From positions 2,783,501 to 2,847,500 of the forward strand of contig NZ_CP043869.1 of assembly GCF_008630635.1 (NCBI RefSeq): DNA of 64,000 nucleotides. The letters are read 5' to 3'. Each line of letters opens with the position of its first letter. The stretch's first letter is position 1. This stretch comes from Neptunomonas concharum (GTDB lineage Bacteria > Pseudomonadota > Gammaproteobacteria > Pseudomonadales > Balneatricaceae). A program made the position numbers and the translations under genes. This document shows positions 9,673 to 18,352 of this stretch, piece by piece. The notes under the pieces were generated by a model. The model was not told the origin of the DNA. It made no database searches and saw only the letters and a list, made by a program, of their open reading frames with translations.

Positions 9673-10956
9673 ATGAAAATTCTCATTATAGGCTCAGGCG
9701 GTCGTGAACACGCATTAGCTTGGTCAGCCACTAACGACCCTCGTGTTAGCGAAGTATTTGTCGCACCAGGTAACGCAGCTACCGCATTAGAACCGGGTAT
9801 GAGCAATGTTGCGATTGACGTCTTAGACATCGATAACCTGATAGATTTTGCCAAAGAAAATGCTATTGACCTGACCATCGTAGGTCCGGAAGCGCCTTTG
9901 GTTGCGGGTATTGTCGACAAATTCAGAGCAGCAGGCCTTCCGATCTTTGGCCCAACGGCGGGTGCTGCTCAGCTAGAAGGCTCAAAAGCGTTTACTAAAG
10001 ACTTTTTAGCGCGCCACAACATACCTTCCGCTGATTATCAAAACTTCACTGAAATTGAGCCTGCACTCGCTTACGTACGTGAAAAAGGCGCTCCGATCGT
10101 CGTCAAAGCTGACGGCTTAGCAGCAGGCAAAGGGGTTATCGTAGCAATGACCCTAGAAGAAGCTGAAGATGCCATTCGCGATATGCTCGCAGGCAACGCC
10201 TTTGGTGAAGCAGGCAGCCGAGTCGTGGTTGAGGAATTCCTCGATGGTGAAGAAGCCTCATTTATTGTGATGGTCGACGGTAACAACGTGCTTAGCATGG
10301 CCACCAGCCAAGACCATAAGCGCGTAGGCAATGGTGATACCGGTCTGAATACTGGCGGTATGGGTGCATACTCTCCTGCTCCGGTTGTTACACCTGATAT
10401 CCACCAGCGCATTATGGATGAAGTGATCATGCCTACGGTGAAAGGAATGAAAGCCGAAGGTAATGACTACACAGGCTTTTTATACGCAGGCCTTATGATT
10501 ATGGCCGATGGCACACCAAAAGTGATCGAATACAACTGTCGCTTTGGTGACCCTGAAACTCAACCGATTATGCTTCGCCTGAAAACAAGCATTGTTGCGC
10601 TATGTGAAGCGGCCTTAGCTGGCAAGCTGGACACAACAACAGCCGAGTGGGATTCACGCTGCGCGGTGGGCGTGGTTATGGCTGCTGGCGGCTATCCAGG
10701 TGATTACCGTAAAGGGGATGTCATATCCTTCCCTGCCATAGCACCGGAAGGCACTAAGATTTTCCATGCAGGCACAAAAGAAGAGCAAGGCCAAGTGGTA
10801 ACCGCAGGTGGTCGCGTGCTGTGTGTGACAGCACTTGGCAATACGGTCACCGAAGCTCAACAACGTGCTTACACGCTGGTTGAACAAACGACTTGGAAAG
10901 ATGCTTATTATCGAAACGATATCGCTTATCGCGCCATCGCTCGAGAGAAAGTCTGA
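9673..10956 (+). CDS. purD: Phosphoribosylamine-glycine ligase
   Basis: 427 residues. Motifs are MKILIIGSGGREHALAW, VGPEAPLVAG, the ATP-grasp loop KADGLAAGKGV, the catalytic GGMGAYSPAP and EYNCRFGDPETQ. The enzyme joins glycine to phosphoribosylamine using ATP in de novo purine synthesis. It is the last gene of the purH-purD unit and is followed ten bases later by a strong terminator. Confidence 0.98.
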   Translation: MKILIIGSGGREHALAWSATNDPRVSEVFVAPGNAATALEPGMSNVAIDVLDIDNLIDFAKENAIDLTIVGPEAPLVAGIVDKFRAAGLPIFGPTAGAAQLEGSKAFTKDFLARHNIPSADYQNFTEIEPALAYVREKGAPIVVKADGLAAGKGVIVAMTLEEAEDAIRDMLAGNAFGEAGSRVVVEEFLDGEEASFIVMVDGNNVLSMATSQDHKRVGNGDTGLNTGGMGAYSPAPVVTPDIHQRIMDEVIMPTVKGMKAEGNDYTGFLYAGLMIMADGTPKVIEYNCRFGDPETQPIMLRLKTSIVALCEAALAGKLDTTTAEWDSRCAVGVVMAAGGYPGDYRKGDVISFPAIAPEGTKIFHAGTKEEQGQVVTAGGRVLCVTALGNTVTEAQQRAYTLVEQTTWKDAYYRNDIAYRAIAREKV

Positions 10957-10965
10957 TCTTCCTTT

Positions 10966-10993
10966 AATAAAGCCACCTTAGGGTGGCTTTATT
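10966..10993 (+). terminator. Terminator after purD
   Basis: A perfect 12-bp inverted repeat (AATAAAGCCACC at 10966-10977, GGTGGCTTTATT at 10982-10993) with a 4-base loop and T-rich right arm ends the purH-purD unit. Confidence 0.9.
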
Positions 10994-11142
10994 ATTACTT
11001 ATTAATTAACCACGAGTTAAGGGATAGCGTTCTACCCTACGCAACCAGACTTTGCTCAGGTTATAATTGCTCGAATTTGTATTTTTCATAGTGAAGAAAT
11101 GCAGTAAGCTACAACCTCTTTAGCGGACTAAGTTGACAATTC

Positions 11143-12561
11143 ATGGATATTAAACGTACCCCTCTTGCACTATTTCTCGCCGCCACGATAACAACGGGAT
11201 GCAATGCCGAAAGCAACGGCAATAATAACTCTGAATATTGTCGCAATGGTGGTTCTGCTACCGACTATACTTGTGACGAAAATGCACAAAAGCCAGATAA
11301 GGAGCTGATTGACGCTCGCGCTTTAGCTTCGACCGATGAAGCTTGGATGCAGAGCAAACTAGCTGAAATCAAAGCATGGCTGCAGCAAGAGCAATCTGAA
11401 GGCACATCAGCCCCTAGTACGACAGTAAAGTCATCACCCCCTTCAGGGCTTGCTGTGCGTAACCCGGCTGCTACTGACCCAGAACTTATGCGCATTGAGG
11501 CAATGTCGAACCAAGGTAACCATCGTGGTGCGATGTCTGCAGTTAATAGTTACATGGCATCTCGCCCTGACGCATTGGAAGGTTTACTTACCAAGAGTCT
11601 CGTATTGAGCAATATGGGACAAGATAAAGAAGCTGAGGCTCTACTTAAAAACACCATCGCCCGCTATCCTGCCTCCCCCGAAGCATACAACAACCTAGCG
11701 GTACTTTATGCAGGCCAAAACGATTATGGCCGAGCTATTGAAACGTTATTACAGGCATTCAGTACCAATCCAACCTATGCTCAGGTTCACCAAAACCTAC
11801 GTGAACTTTACGCCACGGTTGCCTCTCAGGCGTACACGCGCGCACTGGATCTCAACGAACAAAATGCTAACGCACCAAAATTGGTAATGTTACGCCGAAC
11901 ATCCGATAACAATCTTCCACAAATTAATTACCAGCCCGCTGCATTAGATACCACATCAAGCACACTGGTATTGGCCGACTCAAATAAAGTGAAAGAATCG
12001 GCTCCAAAAACAGTGACCAGCGCCGTCACCACGGTTAGTAAACCTACCCCTACACCGGCTGTGATCGAACCTGAAGTTGTACAAAGCCAACCCATTATCA
12101 TAGCGAGCAAAAGCGAGCCTGAGGATAAAGAGGCGCCTCAAGTGGTTGCAACACCTCAACCACCTGCAGTATCAAAAGCGCCAGTACAAAAAGAGCCTGC
12201 ACCAACAGTGCCGGAGCATATTTTGGTTAAAGAGGCCGTTAAACACGTCGATAGCTGGGCAAGTGCTTGGAGTAGCCAAAATACAGAAGGCTACCTCAAT
12301 GCCTACAGCAACGATTTCCGCCCATCCAATGGTCTATCTCATTCAACGTGGGCAAAGCAACGTAAACAGCGCTTAACGAAACCAACGTTCATCGAAGTTA
12401 AAATTGAAGATTTGCGCACACGTATTATCAATAAGACAACAGCCAACGTTTCTTTTAAACAAATTTATAAATCAAACACTTATAGTGATGTTACAAACAA
12501 GCAGCTAACGCTAACACGTATCAACAATCAGTGGCGCATCACTGAAGAGCGCTCTCTATAA
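11143..12561 (+). CDS. TPR-containing envelope protein with C-terminal NTF2-like domain
   Basis: 472 residues. A hydrophobic N-terminus (residues 8-19) ends in TTGC with Cys20; the lipobox is imperfect (Thr at -3), so lipoprotein status is likely but not certain. Tetratricopeptide repeats span about 115-245 (LEGLLTKSLVLSNMGQDKEA, PEAYNNLAVLYAGQNDYGRA). A Pro/Val/Thr/Lys-rich linker (about 270-360) leads to an NTF2-like domain at about 365-472 (VDSWASAWSSQNTEGYLNAY ... QWRITEE). The same domain ends the next two genes. Probably envelope-located and linked to cell-wall enzymes; exact role unknown. Confidence 0.7.
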   Translation: MDIKRTPLALFLAATITTGCNAESNGNNNSEYCRNGGSATDYTCDENAQKPDKELIDARALASTDEAWMQSKLAEIKAWLQQEQSEGTSAPSTTVKSSPPSGLAVRNPAATDPELMRIEAMSNQGNHRGAMSAVNSYMASRPDALEGLLTKSLVLSNMGQDKEAEALLKNTIARYPASPEAYNNLAVLYAGQNDYGRAIETLLQAFSTNPTYAQVHQNLRELYATVASQAYTRALDLNEQNANAPKLVMLRRTSDNNLPQINYQPAALDTTSSTLVLADSNKVKESAPKTVTSAVTTVSKPTPTPAVIEPEVVQSQPIIIASKSEPEDKEAPQVVATPQPPAVSKAPVQKEPAPTVPEHILVKEAVKHVDSWASAWSSQNTEGYLNAYSNDFRPSNGLSHSTWAKQRKQRLTKPTFIEVKIEDLRTRIINKTTANVSFKQIYKSNTYSDVTNKQLTLTRINNQWRITEERSL

Positions 12562-12570
12562 AAAGGCCTC

Positions 12571-13608
12571 TTAGAGTGGACGAACTTCCCGGCTAGTCTC
12601 GTCCACTATGACCCAGCGCTTATCCGATTTTTCTAACAACAACTCTTTGAATGTTTCATCTTGGTAGCTTGGTGAGCGATAGATTTGCCAAAAACTCACT
12701 CTCGCCTTCCCCCCTAAAGATTCAACGGTGATTGGCCCCACCTCAATACGAATCCACAGAGGGTCCATAAGGCGCTTAACACGCCAACGACGCCACTCAT
12801 CAGAAGACATATCTTTACGCCCTGAGTAATCTTCATGGTAGAAACTCAAGTAGCTCGAAACGCTCTGATTATTCCAAGCCTTTAACCACTCAAAAACCAT
12901 CTCCTTAACCGCCGTCACCTCGGTAGGGATAAGTTCTGGCGGGTTTGCATCAGCAGGAACGTCTACCACACTATTTAGCGTTTTTTTCTCACTCACACTT
13001 TCTATTTGAATGTTATGCCAATAGTCAGGCAGGAAAACCGAAGTCGCTCGAACACCTAAATAAACTCCTATCGCCGCCACAGTAACACCCAACGCAAGGG
13101 AAGCCTGCCTAGATAACGGGGCCTTCTTAGCGTCTGTATGACGGATAAGCCTCTCAGGAATCACATCCACGAGAGGTCGAAGCGCTGCCTGTTTGCAACG
13201 CTGATCCGACATAATCAGCATGATTCGTAGTGCAAATTGCCCCGAATGATTTACAGGCCTGAACGCCAATAATTCAAGCAACTGGTCATCCGTGCAATCG
13301 CTCGCATCAACACAAACCCAAAGCGTATTTCCGGATTCAGCCCAGCGCCTAAGGCTATGAGTAATCAAGGCGGGATCACTCGTGGAGAGTTGTAACCGGT
13401 CACATAGAAATTCTGCGAACGTCGGAAAGATAGAAGGTATCCAGTTATAAAGCTGGATATCTGTCAGTATAGAGGTTAGGCGATCTTTCGACTCATCCAA
13501 TTGAATGATGCCAAATTCAGGCAAGGCTGAAATCAACCAATCTTGTAGCCTGCTTGAACTCTGAGGTGTCAGCCCTTTCAAAGCATCAGGGACTAATCTA
13601 TCAAGCAT
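12571..13608 (-). CDS. Single-pass membrane protein with C-terminal NTF2-like domain
   Basis: 345 residues. The N-terminal cytoplasmic part (1-165) has no P-loop, but WVCVDASDCTDDQLLELL followed by RIMLIMSDQ has the pattern of a degenerate AAA/ExeA- or DamX-like core; this is only a resemblance. One membrane segment lies at about 168-188 (SLALGVTVAAIGVYLGVRA). A linker leads to a periplasmic NTF2-like domain at about 232-340 (VFEWLKAWNNQSVSSYLSFY ... RWVIVDE), homologous in pattern to those of both neighbours. It converges on the TPR gene with a 9-base gap and lies 25 bases after the L,D-transpeptidase gene. Confidence 0.6.
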   Translation of the reverse strand: MLDRLVPDALKGLTPQSSSRLQDWLISALPEFGIIQLDESKDRLTSILTDIQLYNWIPSIFPTFAEFLCDRLQLSTSDPALITHSLRRWAESGNTLWVCVDASDCTDDQLLELLAFRPVNHSGQFALRIMLIMSDQRCKQAALRPLVDVIPERLIRHTDAKKAPLSRQASLALGVTVAAIGVYLGVRATSVFLPDYWHNIQIESVSEKKTLNSVVDVPADANPPELIPTEVTAVKEMVFEWLKAWNNQSVSSYLSFYHEDYSGRKDMSSDEWRRWRVKRLMDPLWIRIEVGPITVESLGGKARVSFWQIYRSPSYQDETFKELLLEKSDKRWVIVDETSREVRPL

Positions 13609-13633
13609 GTAGTAACCTTGTTACACAATAGCG

Positions 13634-14830
13634 CTATGGAACCCCTTTTGAAGGCGCCCCCTCATAAGCAATCTTCCACTTCCCTTTTTCGTTTAACCAG
13701 TACTGCCTTTTTATTGAATCTCCCTTATAGTTATCCGATTCGTACCGCTGGTTGAAAGTCACAACCATCAAATTGGGATCATTGGGATAAGTGAACAAAC
13801 TTAAATCCGATATATCTACCTTGATATAAGACTTGCTGGAGTTCACCCGTTCTTTATAGGCAGAAAAGCTCTCATAGTTTTTATCGCTATCATTATATTG
13901 CTTAGAGTAGTGCGAAATATAACGCTGATGATCACGACTTTCCCAATCCTTACGCCAATTTTCAACGGTTTGCCTCAAACTCTTTTGACGTGAAAGCCAT
14001 TCATCACGACCAACCCACTTCATATTATGGCCAATCAATACAGGGGTATTCTGGATATCAACCAGCTTATCTAAATCCTGAAAATCGGGGTTCGTTAAAG
14101 AGATACAACCCTCACTCGCTTTCGGAGGACGGCTATAGGTATCCACAGGCGAGCCATGTAGCCAAATGCCACTACCCGTTCGGCCATGTCGATAATCCCA
14201 TACATTTGGATAATTTAGCGGCAATGCACCTGAACCATAGCGTTCTGGCAACGCTTCATCCTTAAATCGCCCCGTAACAAAATACACACCTAGTGGTGTT
14301 TTGAGATCGCCTCGCTTTTCCTTCTCTGTTCCACCTCGCCCGTAGGATGCGTAATAGTCTTTGACAAGATGGGGTTCACCATTGCGATTTTCCATAAGAA
14401 ACAATCGAGAGTAGTTTGTATCAATCACAATTACATACTTTTGATCGTCACTCATCTGAATCAGACTTTCAGGGATAAGATCAGGGCCAGGCTTATCTTT
14501 ATTAACACGCAAACGCACTTTTGCTTCTTCAATTAAGCCTTGAATCTCTTTTTGACGCTGCCCACCAAGGCTACCAATTCCCCCCAGAGGGTTAGCTTGA
14601 GCAGCTAATAAGTCAGCATACACTAGCTGTGCTAATCGAAAGTCTGGGCGTTTTTCGGTTAATTCACGAAACTGTGTTAATGCGGTGTCAAACTGCTGAG
14701 AAGCCAAGGACTCCAACCCTTGGATCAATAACTCCTCATTTCCCTCTGAAATACCATAATCGGTGGAGGCAGTGGCACTGAGTGAAAAGCTTAACAAAGA
14801 GCCCAATATTAGTTTCTTAAGTGTTTGCAT
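13634..14830 (-). CDS. L,D-transpeptidase/carboxypeptidase (YkuD) with C-terminal NTF2-like domain
   Basis: 398 residues from the ATG at 14830, which starts a good signal peptide (MQTLKKLILGSLLSFSLSATAS); the frame is open upstream to 14977 without sense. A helical, TPR-like region (30-110) is followed by the YkuD domain at about 131-266 with the active-site pattern HGSP (His225) and SEGCISL (Cys242). An NTF2-like domain covers about 285-391. This order matches Helicobacter Csd6, an L,D-carboxypeptidase that sets cell shape, so cross-link formation or peptide trimming of periplasmic peptidoglycan is expected. Likely operon with the membrane protein downstream. Confidence 0.85.
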   Translation of the reverse strand: MQTLKKLILGSLLSFSLSATASTDYGISEGNEELLIQGLESLASQQFDTALTQFRELTEKRPDFRLAQLVYADLLAAQANPLGGIGSLGGQRQKEIQGLIEEAKVRLRVNKDKPGPDLIPESLIQMSDDQKYVIVIDTNYSRLFLMENRNGEPHLVKDYYASYGRGGTEKEKRGDLKTPLGVYFVTGRFKDEALPERYGSGALPLNYPNVWDYRHGRTGSGIWLHGSPVDTYSRPPKASEGCISLTNPDFQDLDKLVDIQNTPVLIGHNMKWVGRDEWLSRQKSLRQTVENWRKDWESRDHQRYISHYSKQYNDSDKNYESFSAYKERVNSSKSYIKVDISDLSLFTYPNDPNLMVVTFNQRYESDNYKGDSIKRQYWLNEKGKWKIAYEGAPSKGVP

Positions 14831-15229
14831 TAGTCGCCCAAACCACAAATTTCGTATAAGTAGATAAAGGAAATACCTTAAAGATACTAGATAGTACCCC
14901 ATTTTTCCTTCGCATTTTAGAAAAATCGCTAGCCAATATAAAGTCAAGTCAACTACTCGATAACACTTGGTTAGCAAAAATTATTTTATAAATTGCTTCA
15001 TTGCACCATAAAAGCCTATTAGCCCATAAATCTAGCAGCAATTGTGCGCATGAATCGTTCTTTATGACGCTTTTGCAACGCAAAAATTCCTGTAGGTTTA
15101 ATTTTTTGTAAAGAAAAATAGGCGGAACTTTCTTTATTCCTGTGCTATCCAGTAAGAGTAACAGTTTCCAAAAGTGACTGTGATTACGACCTGATTTCCC
15201 CAGTGTTAACAGAAACGGAGGACCCCGTT
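14831..15229. other. Divergent promoter region between the L,D-transpeptidase and leucine dehydrogenase genes (399 bp)
   Basis: AT-rich interval with no supported gene. Near its right end GGAACTT at 15124-15130 is followed after 17 bases by TCCAG at 15148-15152, a weak match to the sigma-E/AlgU pattern in front of leucine dehydrogenase. No other convincing element was recognised. Confidence 0.4.
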
Positions 15230-16297
15230 ATGTTTACCCGAATGGAAAGTGCAGGAACCACTGATTTACATTTTTGTCTGGATCCTGCCTCTGGACTACG
15301 CGCTATTATCGCTATTCACTCGACCCACCTTGGCCCTGCAATTGGCGGCTGCCGCTTCTTGCCATATGCCAACGAACTTGACGCCGTTGAAGATGCCCTC
15401 AGACTTGCTAAGGGGATGAGCTACAAAGCCGCATTGGCAGGTTTACCTCATGGCGGCGGCAAATCTGTCATCATTTATCCAGAACATGAATTTGATCGCC
15501 ATAAGCTAATGAAAGCATTTGGCAAGTTTATAGAAGCGCTTAATGGTCGATACATTACCGCGATGGACAGTGGCACCCTCACCACCGATATGGATGCTAT
15601 CGCCTGCAGCACAAGATGGGTCTCGTGCACATCACAAAGTGGTGATCCTTCTCCCTATACAGCCATTGGGGTAATTGAGGGCATAAAAGCCGCCGTTCAC
15701 TATCGCTATGGAAAACAGGATTTAGAAGGTCTACGTGTCGCTATTCAAGGTTTAGGTCACGTGGGCATGGCCGTAGCTGCACACCTTGCCATGGAAGGAG
15801 TGCATCTGACGGTAACCGATATCGACGCTTCCTTAGTACAGACAGCAATAAAGGAATATTCCGCCCACCCCGTGACACCCGATGCCATCTATGATGTTGA
15901 TGCGGATATCTTCTGCCCTTGCGGTTTGGGAGCTATTCTCAATGACGCTACCCTACCTCGATTAAAAGCCCCCGTTATCGCAGGCTCTGCTAATAATCAA
16001 TTGGCTGAGGAGCGGCATGGTATTGCGTTGGCAGAAAGAGGAATCCTGTACGTGCCTGACTATGTCATCAATAGTGGCGGCCTGATCTATGTTGCTCTTA
16101 CACATGCTAATGAAGAAGCCTCTGTAATTCGCCACAAAGTGATGCAAATTAACCCCACCTTGCAGCGCATTTTCCAACAAGCTGAAGATGCCAAGATGGC
16201 TCCGTTTTTATTAGCCAACCAGATGGCAGAACAGATTTTCACTTCATCCAAAGATCAGCCCAACTTGGGGAGGGATACGTATGAAAACGGTCTATGA
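15230..16297 (+). CDS. Leucine dehydrogenase (Glu/Leu/Phe/Val dehydrogenase family)
   Basis: 355 residues from the ATG at 15230, preceded by CGGAGGA seven bases upstream; a GTG at 15203 lies before that ribosome site and is rejected. The catalytic lysines lie in GMSYKAALAGLPHGGGKSV (about K66 and K78), and the short family length of about 350 residues fits leucine rather than glutamate dehydrogenase. NAD binding is shown by IQGLGHVGMAVA. It deaminates leucine, valine and isoleucine to 2-oxoacids. Its end overlaps the E1alpha gene by 17 bases, so the products feed the complex encoded next. Confidence 0.88.
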   Translation: MFTRMESAGTTDLHFCLDPASGLRAIIAIHSTHLGPAIGGCRFLPYANELDAVEDALRLAKGMSYKAALAGLPHGGGKSVIIYPEHEFDRHKLMKAFGKFIEALNGRYITAMDSGTLTTDMDAIACSTRWVSCTSQSGDPSPYTAIGVIEGIKAAVHYRYGKQDLEGLRVAIQGLGHVGMAVAAHLAMEGVHLTVTDIDASLVQTAIKEYSAHPVTPDAIYDVDADIFCPCGLGAILNDATLPRLKAPVIAGSANNQLAEERHGIALAERGILYVPDYVINSGGLIYVALTHANEEASVIRHKVMQINPTLQRIFQQAEDAKMAPFLLANQMAEQIFTSSKDQPNLGRDTYENGL

Positions 16298-17369
16298 AGG
16301 AAATATAACCTTCTCACAGTATCTTGATGAGCGAAGCCAAGTGGTGGAGCCCTTACCAGAATGGGCACTCCATAGCCAACCTCTAACGGACTATTACAAG
16401 GGAATGGTGCTTGCTCGGCAGTTTGATAACAAAGCCATTGCATTACAACGAACAGGGCAGCTAGGGACATACGCCTCATTGGCCGGCAGTGAGGCTATAG
16501 ATGTTGTGACAGCATCGTTGATGAGCTCTAACGATGTCTTAGTTCCCTATTATAGAAATCACATCATGCAGCATATTCGCGGTATGTCACTTTCAGACGT
16601 CTTACTCTATTGGGGAGGTGACGAACGTGGTAATAGCGCTGAGGCGCAGCGGCAAGATTTGCCTAACTGTGTGCCTATCGCCACACAATGCTTACACGCT
16701 TGTGGTATTGCATCGGCCATAAAAATTCGCCAACAAGATAAAGCCGTGATCTGTATGCAAGGGGATGGCGCTACATCTAAGGGTGATTTTATGGAAGCCT
16801 TAAATGTTGCAGGTGTTTGGCAGCTTCCCGTCGTTTTTATCATTAATAACAATCAATGGGCGATCTCTGTTCCCCGCAGCTTACAGAGCGTAGCTCCCAC
16901 CTTAGCTCAAAAAGCTCTGGGCGCTGGTATACGGGGTGAGCAAGTAGATGGTAATGATGCTATCGCACTTCACCAGAGTATCGAGTTGGCACTAAAACGA
17001 GCAAGAGAAGGAAAAGGCCCGACGTTAATAGAAGCTATCAGCTATCGACTGTCTGATCACACAACAGCGGATGACGCCACGCGATATCGGGATCCAGAAG
17101 CACTGAAATCCGCATGGGATAAAGAGCCCATTAAACGTTTACGCAACTTCCTTCATCAGCAAAATTGGTGGAATGAAGCCGATGAAACTGCTCTGCAAAA
17201 AGAGGTTAGCCAAGCTGTTCAATCAGCCGTTGACGAGTACCTCAACACACCCGCCCAATCTATCAGTACGATCTTTGACTATCTCTATGAGACCTTACCC
17301 AATGCCCTGCAATCACAACGATCACTAGCCTTAGCTCGTGAAAGTTCAAGGAGGGATGACCATGAATAA
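16281..17369 (+). CDS. 2-oxoacid dehydrogenase E1 component, alpha subunit (branched-chain type inferred)
   Basis: 362 residues with the thiamine diphosphate motif GDGATSKGDFMEALNVAGVW ending in NNNQWAIS. RYRDPE and SYRLSDHTT match the phosphorylation-loop region of E1alpha. GGGGAGGG lies upstream of the ATG. With E1beta it decarboxylates a 2-oxoacid and transfers the acyl group to lipoyl-E2. The family is shared by pyruvate, acetoin and branched-chain complexes; branched-chain substrate is inferred from the leucine dehydrogenase that overlaps its start. Confidence 0.88.
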   Translation: MKTVYEGNITFSQYLDERSQVVEPLPEWALHSQPLTDYYKGMVLARQFDNKAIALQRTGQLGTYASLAGSEAIDVVTASLMSSNDVLVPYYRNHIMQHIRGMSLSDVLLYWGGDERGNSAEAQRQDLPNCVPIATQCLHACGIASAIKIRQQDKAVICMQGDGATSKGDFMEALNVAGVWQLPVVFIINNNQWAISVPRSLQSVAPTLAQKALGAGIRGEQVDGNDAIALHQSIELALKRAREGKGPTLIEAISYRLSDHTTADDATRYRDPEALKSAWDKEPIKRLRNFLHQQNWWNEADETALQKEVSQAVQSAVDEYLNTPAQSISTIFDYLYETLPNALQSQRSLALARESSRRDDHE

Positions 17370-18351
17370 CGCAAACATGATCTGTATGGTAGAGGCAGTC
17401 AACCTCGCTCTGCACCGTGCCATGCTAGAAGATGAAAACGTCGTGATCCTAGGTGAAGATGTTGGCACCAACGGTGGCGTGTTCAGGGCTACTGTTAATT
17501 TACGGGAGAACTTCGGAGCAAAACGAGTGATGGATACTCCTTTGGCAGAAAATATGATTGCAGGACTAGCGGTTGGTATGTCGACCCAAGGGTTACGCCC
17601 GGTTGCTGAAATTCAATTTATGGGCTTTATCTTCCCGGCTATGGAACACATCATCTGCCATGCTGCCCGCATGAGAAACCGCACCCGAGGGCGTTTAAGC
17701 TGCCCATTAGTTATCCGAGCACCTTTTGGCGGCGGTATTCATGCGCCAGAACATCACTCAGAAAGCACCGAGGCGCTGTTCACACAAATACCCGGCCTTA
17801 GGGTTGTGGTGCCATCATCTGCGCAACGGGCTTACGGGCTCTTGCTGGCAGCCATTCGCAATCCAGATCCAGTGCTATTCCTAGAGCCAAAACGCATCTA
17901 TCGCAGCCAAAACCAAACGGTTGAAGACAACGGCGAAGCGCTTCCTTTGGATACCTGCTTCACACTACGAGAGGGTAACGATTTAACCCTGATAAGCTGG
18001 GGCGCCATGATAAAAGAGACAATGGAAGCGGCCGACCAACTCGCCGAACAAGGCATTGATTGCGAGGTGATCGATGTCGCAACACTCAGCCCCTTGGATC
18101 GCGACACCCTACTCGCGTCCGTTGGCAAAACAGGCCGTTGTGTAATTATCCATGAAGCCCCTTTAAATGGCTCAGTCGGTTCTGAAATAGCCGCGTTGCT
18201 CGCTAGCGAAGGAATTTTAGATCTTCACGCCCCCGTGGGGCGTATAGGAGGATACGACACAGTGATGCCCTACTTCCGCTTAGAGGGGCAGTATATGCCA
18301 ACAGCGCAACACATCGTCGACAAAGCAAAACAGATAATGGAGTTTGACTGA
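17362..18351 (+). CDS. 2-oxoacid dehydrogenase E1 component, beta subunit
   Basis: 329 residues from the ATG at 17362, eight bases before the end of E1alpha and seven bases after AAGGAGGG; starts at 17338 and 17356 overlap or precede that site. Conserved segments are GEDVGTNGGVFRAT, DTPLAENMIAGLAVGMS, RAPFGGGIHAPEHHSES and the C-terminal transketolase domain (DVATLSPLDRDTL). It forms the alpha2beta2 E1 with the preceding product. Confidence 0.9.
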   Translation: MNNANMICMVEAVNLALHRAMLEDENVVILGEDVGTNGGVFRATVNLRENFGAKRVMDTPLAENMIAGLAVGMSTQGLRPVAEIQFMGFIFPAMEHIICHAARMRNRTRGRLSCPLVIRAPFGGGIHAPEHHSESTEALFTQIPGLRVVVPSSAQRAYGLLLAAIRNPDPVLFLEPKRIYRSQNQTVEDNGEALPLDTCFTLREGNDLTLISWGAMIKETMEAADQLAEQGIDCEVIDVATLSPLDRDTLLASVGKTGRCVIIHEAPLNGSVGSEIAALLASEGILDLHAPVGRIGGYDTVMPYFRLEGQYMPTAQHIVDKAKQIMEFD

Positions 18352-18352
18352 T

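Noticed and set aside
14831..14977. N-terminal extension of the L,D-transpeptidase
   Set aside because: The signal peptide begins at the ATG at 14830, which is the expected start for an exported enzyme; the upstream residues would put another hydrophobic stretch in front of it.
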